DNA from: Pelomonas lactea
GTDB lineage: Bacteria > Pseudomonadota > Gammaproteobacteria > Burkholderiales > Burkholderiaceae_C
Assembly (NCBI RefSeq): GCF_043555885.1
Contig: NZ_JBIGHX010000010.1
Coordinates: 186,001 to 250,000 of the forward strand
DNA: 64,000 nucleotides
Direction of reading: 5' to 3'
The position numbers were made by a program, and so were the translations under genes. This document shows, piece by piece, positions 43,732 to 50,079 of this stretch; position 1 is the stretch's first letter; each line of letters begins with the position of its first letter. The notes under the pieces are model-generated. The model was not told the DNA's origin. It made no database searches and saw nothing but the letters and a program-made list of their open reading frames with translations.

Positions 43732-44154
43732 TCACTTATGGCTTTCCGCAGCGCTCTTTGTCGCGGCTGCGAGCCGCCGCAGCGCCTTGAGAAGCGGCTC
43801 CTCGGGAAAAAGCTTGCCGCAAAGGTTCACCGTGTCGCGCTCGACCCACGCAACGAACTCTTCGCCCGACGTGAAGCCCGTTCCGCACATTGAGCTTTCC
43901 GCGTCGAGCGCTTGCAAGATTTGCAGTTGCTCGCTACTTTTGAATCGCTCAAGGACGCGAATACGGGCTCGCTTGCCTGGTAGAACTGAAACCACTTGAA
44001 CGTGTGCGATGTAGGTAGCGGAGGTGAAGGCTTCCTGCGCCCAATCGCTCCGCCCGGTGAAAGCGCGCGCTCCAACGCACGAGCAAGCGTGGCTTGCAAC
44101 AGTACACCCAGCGAGTGTCAGGACTAAGAGCGCCTTCAGGCTGATGTTGTTCAT
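43732..44154 (-). CDS. secreted cysteine-rich protein, NTR/TIMP-like
   Basis: A 140-residue exported protein. After the signal (MNNISLKALLVLTLAG) the mature chain begins near HACSCVGARAFTG. The Cys-X-Cys start and the pattern SATYIAHVQVVSV...ARIRVLERFKSSEQ followed by paired Cys (SSMCGTGF, NLCGKLF) recall the NTR/TIMP-like fold of small bacterial secreted proteins. GC content is lower than around it, with several A/T third positions, so transfer is possible. It stands alone. The family call is tentative. Confidence 0.6.
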   Translation of the reverse strand: MNNISLKALLVLTLAGCTVASHACSCVGARAFTGRSDWAQEAFTSATYIAHVQVVSVLPGKRARIRVLERFKSSEQLQILQALDAESSMCGTGFTSGEEFVAWVERDTVNLCGKLFPEEPLLKALRRLAAATKSAAESHK

Positions 44155-44240
44155 GAAGCCGAACTATTGGTTTATGCATCCGTGCTTGCCGCATGACTCG
44201 GCAAGGCGCTGTTTAACTCGGTCGAGGTTAGTCGGTTTAA

Positions 44241-44263
44241 CCCGTTGTCGGGCAACGGGTTTG
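44241..44263. terminator. hairpin between the secreted protein and the telA operon
   Basis: CCCGTTG (44241-44247) and CAACGGG (44253-44259) form a 7-bp stem; TTTGT follows on the forward strand and TTAAACC on the reverse. It is the best terminator candidate for the telA operon, 118 nt after its end. The surrounding 44155-44376 is AT-richer and holds no gene I can support. Confidence 0.4.
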
Positions 44264-44376
44264 TCGCGGCGGCGAAGGATTTCCGTACCATTAAATCCGT
44301 GCAGAAAGCGGCACGAGCGCGGTGACTGCCATCGACCAGCCGCGACGATCTCGAGCGCCTTGGCGGTCGAGCTGTT

Positions 44377-45579
44377 TCACAGCCTCACCGGCCCCGCCAC
44401 ACCCCCACTCGCCACCGCCGCCCTGGCCTGCTGCTGCCGCGTCCGGTCCACATAACTATCCGCGCGCTGCAGCTGCGCCTCGATGAGCTTGTTGTTGGCG
44501 CCCATCGTCGCAATCGCCTTCGAGCGGAAGTTGTCCATCGCGTCCATGGCCTGGAAGGTCTGGTCGAACATGGACTGGATCTGCTCGATGCCCAGCATCG
44601 GGTTGGACGCGAACTCGGCCGTCTGGTCGACGTGCTGGTTCAGCGCCTGGCCGGTCTGGTTGATGAGGTTGGCTATGGTCGCGTTGACGCCTTGCAGCAT
44701 CTTCATGACCTCGATCTGGTTGCCCGTCGCGCGCGCCACCGTCTGCGCCACGGCCAGCGCGCTCATGCCGGTGGTGGCGACGCGGTCGCAGCCGATCATC
44801 ATTTCGCGGCCGGTCTTCTTCAGCACGTCCAGCGCCAGGTAGCCATTCACGCAGACGGCCTGCTGGGTCTGGATGTCGGCGAGGTTCTGGCGCGCGTAGA
44901 ACAGCACCTCCTGCTCCAGCGCCTTGGCCTTGAGAGGGTCGGTGGGCTTGAGCTGCTCCACGCGCTCGGCCAGCCGCGTGTCCAGCGTGCGGGCGAAGCG
45001 CGCGGCCGCCGCGAGGGACTGCATCGCGTCCCACAGCTTGGTGCGCGTGGCCTCGATGTCGATGACGTCCTTCTGGATGCCGTCCTTGGCCGCGTAGAGC
45101 TGCGTCATGCTGGTCTGCAGCTGGCTGGCGGCGCTCTCGAACTTGCGGAAGTAGGCCTCCAGCTTGTTGCCGAACGGGATCAGCCCCAGCAGCTTGCGCG
45201 GCTGCAGCAGGTCGCCGTCCTTGCCGGGGTTCAGCTCGTCGAGCTGCGCGCGGATGGCGTTGATGGCCTGGTAGGCCGGCGTGTCCGTCGCGCCGACGAA
45301 GTTGCGCTGCATCAGGCTGCCCTGCATCAGGCTGGCGGCGAGGCTGATCTCCTGGCGGCCGAGCTGGAAGGCGCTGTCGAGCTTCTGCTTGAACGGCTCG
45401 CTGTGCAGGTCTTCCTTCTCCAGCGCGTCGATGAAGCGGCGCACCTGCTCGTCCACCTGCGTGGCGAGTTCGGGCTTCAGCGGCACGGCCTCGACGGCCT
45501 GCGGCGGCTCGACGGGCGTGATGACCTCGGGCGGCGTCAGCGTGAAGGCGGGCTTGGTCGTCGTCGTGGTGTCGCTCAT
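44377..45579 (-). CDS. telA: TelA-family toxic-anion-resistance protein
   Basis: A 400-residue, almost wholly helical soluble protein of the TelA/KlaA/YaaN family. After a Pro-rich N-terminus, family blocks include LGLIPFGNKLEAYFRKFESAASQLQ, GIQKDVIDIEATRTKLWDAMQSL, VLFYARQNLADIQTQQAVCVNGYLALDVLKKTGREMM and NATIANLINQTGQALNQHVDQTAEFASNP. TelA proteins are found with tellurite-resistance and Ter stress loci; a membrane-stress role has been proposed. The ATG overlaps the stop of the preceding gene (ATGA at 45576-45579). It is the last gene of a four-gene chain in which every junction is a 4-nt overlap. Confidence 0.9.
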   Translation of the reverse strand: MSDTTTTTKPAFTLTPPEVITPVEPPQAVEAVPLKPELATQVDEQVRRFIDALEKEDLHSEPFKQKLDSAFQLGRQEISLAASLMQGSLMQRNFVGATDTPAYQAINAIRAQLDELNPGKDGDLLQPRKLLGLIPFGNKLEAYFRKFESAASQLQTSMTQLYAAKDGIQKDVIDIEATRTKLWDAMQSLAAAARFARTLDTRLAERVEQLKPTDPLKAKALEQEVLFYARQNLADIQTQQAVCVNGYLALDVLKKTGREMMIGCDRVATTGMSALAVAQTVARATGNQIEVMKMLQGVNATIANLINQTGQALNQHVDQTAEFASNPMLGIEQIQSMFDQTFQAMDAMDNFRSKAIATMGANNKLIEAQLQRADSYVDRTRQQQARAAVASGGVAGPVRL

Positions 45580-46226
45580 GGTTGCTTGGCTCCGAACTTC
45601 TGTTTGAGGAATTCGCTGTGGCGCAGGAAGGCCTGGGCGTCCTGCCCGGCCAGGTCGTCGCCCAGCTGCTCGACCTTGGCCTCCAGCTCGGCCAGCACGC
45701 CCTCGAAGGTGGCCTGCGCTGTCATGCCGTTGCTGAGCAGTTTCTTGGTCGCGAACTGCGGCGGGATGCTGAGGTAGGTGTTCAGCGCGTCGGGCAGGTA
45801 GCTGATGGCGATGTGGCGCGCGTGGAAGCTCTCCTGCAGCGGCAGCTGGCCCTGGCTGCGCTCCCACTGGTCCAGCAGGCCTTCGAGCTTGGCGCACAGG
45901 TGCTGGATGCGCGTGGCCAGCGGCCCGGGGATGCGGTTGCCGGGGTTGTGCTCGGTGAGCCGGCGCACGCCGGACAGCGCCCGGCCCATCGCCTCGCGGG
46001 CGTCGCCCTCGTCCTTGAACTGCAGCGCCTCCCACTCGGCTTCCTTGAAGCTGGGCCAGCCCCACCACAGCGCGCCGACGACGAGGCCGCCCGCGTAGCC
46101 CAGCGCGGCCACGCCGAGGCCCAGGCCGCCGAGCAGGCCCAGCGCCTTCAGCACCAGCACGCCGGTGGCGGCGAGCAGGCCGCACCAGTTGGCCGGTGCG
46201 TTGAGCCATCGAAACAAGGCGCTCAT
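45576..46226 (-). CDS. two-TM helical protein, XpaC-like TelA partner
   Basis: A 216-residue protein with two adjacent membrane helices (LLAATGVLVLKALGLLGGLGLGVAALGYAGGLVVGALWWG, residues about 17-56) and a helical cytoplasmic domain (residues 60-216). Gene order next to telA and the overall plan resemble the XpaC ('5-bromo-4-chloroindolyl phosphate hydrolysis') family that accompanies TelA/YaaN in Firmicutes. The assignment is by context and architecture rather than clear motifs. It overlaps both neighbours by 4 nt. It could anchor TelA to the membrane. Confidence 0.65.
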   Translation of the reverse strand: MSALFRWLNAPANWCGLLAATGVLVLKALGLLGGLGLGVAALGYAGGLVVGALWWGWPSFKEAEWEALQFKDEGDAREAMGRALSGVRRLTEHNPGNRIPGPLATRIQHLCAKLEGLLDQWERSQGQLPLQESFHARHIAISYLPDALNTYLSIPPQFATKKLLSNGMTAQATFEGVLAELEAKVEQLGDDLAGQDAQAFLRHSEFLKQKFGAKQP

Positions 46227-47872
46227 TGGTAAGACCGGATGTCCTTGAACACCGCATACAGCGGAGTCTTGCGCGCATCGAACACGCGGCCGCCGGTGAT
46301 GCCCACGAGTTGCTTCAGGTCGCCCTCGGCCGCATCGCCGTACAGCACCATGAAGACGGGGATGCCGCGCACGTCCTCCGGCAGCTGTTCGTAGGCCTGT
46401 TTGAAGGCCTCCAGGTTGCGGCCCACCGTGTTCTTGCCGTCGGTGAAGGCGACCACCGAGTACTGGTAGTCCGGGTGGAGCTTGCGCTGCTCCAGCATGT
46501 GGTTGAGCGCGGCCAGCACCGAGTCGTACAGCGCCGTGCCGCCGTTCATGCGCAGCGCGTCGGCGGCGTCGCGCACGCGTTGCAGCTCGGCCTTCTTGGC
46601 GTCGGTGTCGGCCTGCGGCGCCACGCCCTTGGCGACGCGCGTGCCGGCCGGGATCTCGAACAGCACCGGCTCGCGCGGCCGGTCGCTGAACGGCAGGAAC
46701 CACAGCTTCTCGCGGTTGGTCAGCTTGGCGACGCGGCCGGTCAGCGACACGTCGGCGCCGGCCAGGTAGTGGATGGCCTCCACCAGCTGCTCGCGCCGCT
46801 GGCCCTGCATGCTGCCGCTGGTGTCCAGCACGAAGGTGCTCGCGATGGGCTTGCGGAACTCGTTCAGGTAGGCGTCGATGAGGCCGTCGGCCAGTTGCCG
46901 GTCGGGCGAGAACGGCAGCTCCACCTGCACGCCGCGCGCGGGCAGCAGGTCGGCCACCTGGGCCGCCAGCTCGGCCTTCATCGGCCGGCGCAGCGTCTGG
47001 CGGGCCAGCCACAGCTGGGCGGCGTCGCCCTTCAGGTACTCGACGACCTTGAGGTAGTCGGCGCGCTTGGCGTCGTTCAACAGCATGAACGGGTAGTCCG
47101 CCGTGGACACGCCCTCGAACGGGTAGATCAGGTGCAGCTTCTCGCGCAGCTTGCCGCTGGCGTTCAGCGTCAGCAGCCAGCTCTCGTAGTTGATGAAGGC
47201 GTTGGCGCGCGTGCCCTGCTGCCTGGCGAACTGCTCGGCGAGATAGGTGGAGTTGTCGCCCACGATCTTGTAGCCGGTCAGGAAGTCGGCAATGGCCTGG
47301 CGGTCCACGTCGGCGGCCGTCAGCGCCTCGCCCTTGCCGCCCGCCGCGGCGACGACGCCCAGCAGCGCCATGAAGCCCTGGTTGCTCGTCGCCGGGTTGC
47401 TGAGCGCGTAGCGCAGCTCGCCGCGCTTGGCGGCCTTGGTGATGTCGGCCCAGGTGAGCTTGGCGTCGGGCTTGTTCCAGCCGAAGCGCGCCGCATCGCT
47501 CTCGCTGACGCCCACGGCGATGGGCGACAGCATGATCTTTTCCTGCAGCTTCACGCGGCCCTGGCCGGCGGCGTCGCTGAGCAGGTACTTGGCATTGGCG
47601 AACCAGGCGGCGTCGGCGGTCGAGCCGCTCAGCACCTCCTGCGTGCTCTCCATCGTGCCGCCGAAGCGGAACTTCACGGCCACGCCGGTGGCGGCCTCGA
47701 TCTGCGCGGCCAGCGGCTCGATGTCCTTCAGGTCGCTGGTGGCCAGCACCTGCAGCGTCGTCTTTGGAGCGGCAGGCGCGGTCTGCACGGGGGCGGGGTC
47801 GTCGCGCTTGCCGCAGGCGGTCAGTGCCGCGGCGGCCAGCAGGGCGAGAGCAAGGGCGAGGCGTCGCATCAT
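46223..47872 (-). CDS. lipoprotein with periplasmic binding-protein and VWA domains
   Basis: A 549-residue lipoprotein (lipobox LTAC, Cys20). Residues about 40-330 form a type II periplasmic binding fold (LQVLATSDLKDIEPLAAQIEAATGVAVKFRFGG, ATSNQGFMALLG, YPFEGVSTADYPFMLLND). Residues about 340-545 are a von Willebrand A domain with a full MIDAS: DTSGSM near 350, a Thr region and FTDGKN near 479. A binding protein fused to VWA should bind a ligand and a protein or metal partner outside the inner membrane. Its start overlaps the stop of another binding protein gene (47869-47872). No ABC permease is present. Confidence 0.87.
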   Translation of the reverse strand: MMRRLALALALLAAAALTACGKRDDPAPVQTAPAAPKTTLQVLATSDLKDIEPLAAQIEAATGVAVKFRFGGTMESTQEVLSGSTADAAWFANAKYLLSDAAGQGRVKLQEKIMLSPIAVGVSESDAARFGWNKPDAKLTWADITKAAKRGELRYALSNPATSNQGFMALLGVVAAAGGKGEALTAADVDRQAIADFLTGYKIVGDNSTYLAEQFARQQGTRANAFINYESWLLTLNASGKLREKLHLIYPFEGVSTADYPFMLLNDAKRADYLKVVEYLKGDAAQLWLARQTLRRPMKAELAAQVADLLPARGVQVELPFSPDRQLADGLIDAYLNEFRKPIASTFVLDTSGSMQGQRREQLVEAIHYLAGADVSLTGRVAKLTNREKLWFLPFSDRPREPVLFEIPAGTRVAKGVAPQADTDAKKAELQRVRDAADALRMNGGTALYDSVLAALNHMLEQRKLHPDYQYSVVAFTDGKNTVGRNLEAFKQAYEQLPEDVRGIPVFMVLYGDAAEGDLKQLVGITGGRVFDARKTPLYAVFKDIRSYQ

Positions 47873-48993
47873 TGGTTCATCTCCCGGCTGACGGTGTCGA
47901 TCATGTCGAACATCAGGTCGAACCCCGGCGGGTCCACCACCTGGCGCAGCTGCGTGTCCACGGCCAGGCCGGCCTGCTTGGCGGTGGCGGCGAAGGCGGC
48001 CGGGTCGCCGGTGCGGAAGCCCTGCTCCAGCGCGATGGCCTGCAGCGCCTTGTCGGTTGCCAGCAGCTCGGCCAGCTTCTTGCCGCGCTCGGTCATCGCC
48101 ACGACGACCAGCTTGTTGACGATGGTGGGCTGCGGGTACAGCAGCACCATCTCGGGCCGCAGCCCGCCGCCGGCCTTTTGCGCCTGCGCCAGCATCTGGT
48201 TTTCGTAGATGAAGGCCAGCGGCGTCTTGCCCATGCCGATGGCGAGGTAGTCGTCGAACGCGCCGTTGACGTAGTTCTCCTGGAAGCCCTGGCGCTTGAA
48301 CAGCTCCGCCAGCTTCAGCGCCAGCGCCTGGCCCTGCGCGCGGTCGCTGACGACCTCGCCGTTCAGCGCCTGCGACGTCAGCGCCAGGTACATGGCCGCC
48401 GAGTTGCTGCGGCGGATGTCCGTCGTCGACACCAGCACGCTGCGCGACACGGCGTACTCGCCGCTGTCCTTCAGGTCGCGCCAGCGCTTCTTGGCCAGCA
48501 TCGCCTCGGTGAGCTTCTCCATGTCCAGGCCGTAGACCTTGGGCGCGATGGGCCGGGCCATCTGGTTGGCGACGAGGATCTTGGCGACAGGCTCCCAGGA
48601 GGCCACGACCAGCGGCGTGTGGAAGGGCGAGCTCTGCGTGGCCGGCTTGTTGGCCTTGCGCGCGGCGTCCAGGATCATGTTGGCGGCGACGACGCCGCTG
48701 GCCAGGAAGAAGTCCGGCGCCTCGGCCAGCTTGCCCGCCATGTCGCGGCTGCCCACGCGCACCGCCTGCACCGGCAGGCGCTGGCCGGCCAGCAGCCGGG
48801 CGACGCGCTCGTCCTTGAAGAACGGCTCCACGTCCACGGCGATCAGGCCCTTCAGCGGCGCGGTCTGCGCGATGACGGTCTGCTCGTGCTCGAGCGCCTG
48901 GGTCTGCTGGTTGCTGCGCAGCGCCCAGAACAGCGCGCTGCCGAACACAGCCAGCACGACCAGCGTGCCGGCGATGCGCTTGGGGTTGTTCAT
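47869..48993 (-). CDS. membrane-anchored periplasmic solute-binding protein
   Basis: A 374-residue protein beginning with a signal anchor (MNNPKRIAGTLVVLAVFGSALFWAL). Its large periplasmic domain has the type II binding-protein plan (VAVDVEPFFKDERVARLL, HTPLVVASWEPVAKIL, NGAFDDYLAIGMGKTPLAFIYENQML). It is the first gene of the operon ending in telA. The start at 48993 has GGAGG and GAGAA upstream; earlier in-frame codons lie in GC-rich leader and lack a signal. The domain differs from the one in the next gene, so the two probably bind different faces or ligands of the same system. Confidence 0.8.
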   Translation of the reverse strand: MNNPKRIAGTLVVLAVFGSALFWALRSNQQTQALEHEQTVIAQTAPLKGLIAVDVEPFFKDERVARLLAGQRLPVQAVRVGSRDMAGKLAEAPDFFLASGVVAANMILDAARKANKPATQSSPFHTPLVVASWEPVAKILVANQMARPIAPKVYGLDMEKLTEAMLAKKRWRDLKDSGEYAVSRSVLVSTTDIRRSNSAAMYLALTSQALNGEVVSDRAQGQALALKLAELFKRQGFQENYVNGAFDDYLAIGMGKTPLAFIYENQMLAQAQKAGGGLRPEMVLLYPQPTIVNKLVVVAMTERGKKLAELLATDKALQAIALEQGFRTGDPAAFAATAKQAGLAVDTQLRQVVDPPGFDLMFDMIDTVSREMNQ

Positions 48994-49099
48994 CTGGCTT
49001 TTCTCGCCTCCTGCCATGTCGACAGGTGCGGAGTGTGCCGCCTCCCGGGGCACAGCCAAAAGTCAGGCGACGTCAGGAATCACCTGAGGCGCCGCCTGA

Positions 49100-49119
49100 G
49101 CGTCCCTCATGCGGGACGC
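49100..49119. repeat. hairpin after fpr
   Basis: GCGTCCC (49100-49106) and GGGACGC (49113-49119) form a 7-bp stem with a 6-nt loop, between the fpr stop and the binding-protein operon. There is no U-tract; it could slow transcription between the two units. Confidence 0.35.
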
Positions 49120-49152
49120 GCTTGCCAGGCCGCCGCGTTCGCGGCAGCCGTG

Positions 49153-49929
49153 TCACTTCTCGACGAATGCGCGCTCGATGACGTAGTCGCCCGGCGTCGT
49201 CGTGCTGCCTTCCTTGAAGCCGCGGATCTCCAGCATCTCCTGCATGTCCTTCAGGAGCGCGGGGCTGCCGCACAGCATGATGCGGTCGTTCTCGGGGTCC
49301 AGCGGCGGCAGGCCCAGGTCGGCCTGCAGCTTGCCGGTCTGGATCAGGTCGGTGATGCGGCCCATGTTCTTGTAGGGCTCGCGCGTGACGGTGGGGTAGT
49401 ACAGCAGCTGCTCGCTGGCGTACTCGCCCAGGAACTCGTGCTTGGGCAGGTCCACGGTCAGGTGGTCGTGGTAGGCCAGCTCGGCCACCTCGCGCACGCC
49501 GTGCACGATGACGACCTTCTCGAAGCGCTCGTAGGTCTCGGGGTCGCGCACGATGCTGATGAACGGCGCCAGGCCCGTGCCGCTGCCCAGCAGGTACAGG
49601 TTCTTGCCCGGCAGCAGGTAGTCGATCAGCAGCGTGCCCGTGGGCTTGCGGCCGACGATGATCTTGTCGCCCGGCTTGATGTGCTGCAGCTTGGACGTCA
49701 GCGGGCCGTCGGGCACCTTGATGCTGAGGAACTCCAGGTTCTCTTCGTAGTTGGCGCTGACGATGGAGTACGCGCGCAGCAGCGGCTTCCCGTTGTCGCC
49801 CTTGAGGCCGATCATCGTGAAGTGGCCGTTGGAGAAGCGCAGCGCCTGGTCGCGCGTCGTCGTGAAGCTGAACAGGCGGTCGGTCCAGTGATGGACGGTC
49901 AGGACGGTCTCTTCGTGGAAGGCACTCAT
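49153..49929 (-). CDS. fpr: ferredoxin/flavodoxin-NADP+ reductase
   Basis: A 258-residue bacterial FNR of subclass I. The FAD-binding motif is RAYSIVSANYEENLEFLSIKV (RxYS form) near residue 53, followed by GPLTSKLQHIKPGDKIIVGRKPTGTLL. The NADP domain has LYLLGSGTGLAPFISIVRD, VHGVREVAELAYHD and, at the end, IMLCGSPALLKDMQEMLEIRGF. It supplies electrons between NADPH and ferredoxin in oxidative stress and Fe-S metabolism. A good promoter and a palindrome lie upstream. Confidence 0.95.
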   Translation of the reverse strand: MSAFHEETVLTVHHWTDRLFSFTTTRDQALRFSNGHFTMIGLKGDNGKPLLRAYSIVSANYEENLEFLSIKVPDGPLTSKLQHIKPGDKIIVGRKPTGTLLIDYLLPGKNLYLLGSGTGLAPFISIVRDPETYERFEKVVIVHGVREVAELAYHDHLTVDLPKHEFLGEYASEQLLYYPTVTREPYKNMGRITDLIQTGKLQADLGLPPLDPENDRIMLCGSPALLKDMQEMLEIRGFKEGSTTTPGDYVIERAFVEK

Positions 49930-49945
49930 GGGGCGGTGATCTTGG

Positions 49946-49959
49946 CGGGGTTAACCCCG
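49946..49959. promoter_or_regulatory. palindrome in the fpr leader, candidate operator
   Basis: CGGGGTTAACCCCG is a perfect 14-bp palindrome between the predicted transcription start (about 49969) and the fpr ATG. It is a plausible binding site for a dimeric regulator or a leader hairpin. Confidence 0.4.
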
Positions 49960-49975
49960 GGATTTTCGCCTGGAA

Positions 49976-50004
49976 GTGATATGCGCGCGTCGCACAAGGG
50001 TCAA
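49976..50004 (-). promoter_or_regulatory. sigma70-type promoter of fpr
   Basis: On the reverse strand TTGACC (50004-49999) and TATCAC (49981-49976) are separated by exactly 17 bp. This is the best-spaced promoter in the window; the transcript would start near 49969, giving a 40-nt leader. Confidence 0.6.
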
Positions 50005-50046
50005 GCAGTCGCGTGGGCGGCCTTCGCGGCACGTTCAGCCCGGTTC

Positions 50047-50074
50047 AAGTCCGGCCCCGTGAGGAGCCGGACTT
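50047..50074. terminator. hairpin after the Ig-repeat lipoprotein gene
   Basis: AAGTCCGGC (50047-50055) and GCCGGACTT (50066-50074) form a 9-bp stem beginning 5 nt after the stop of the lipoprotein gene. The following T-tract is poor, so it is a likely but imperfect terminator. Confidence 0.5.
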
Positions 50075-50079
50075 GCGGG

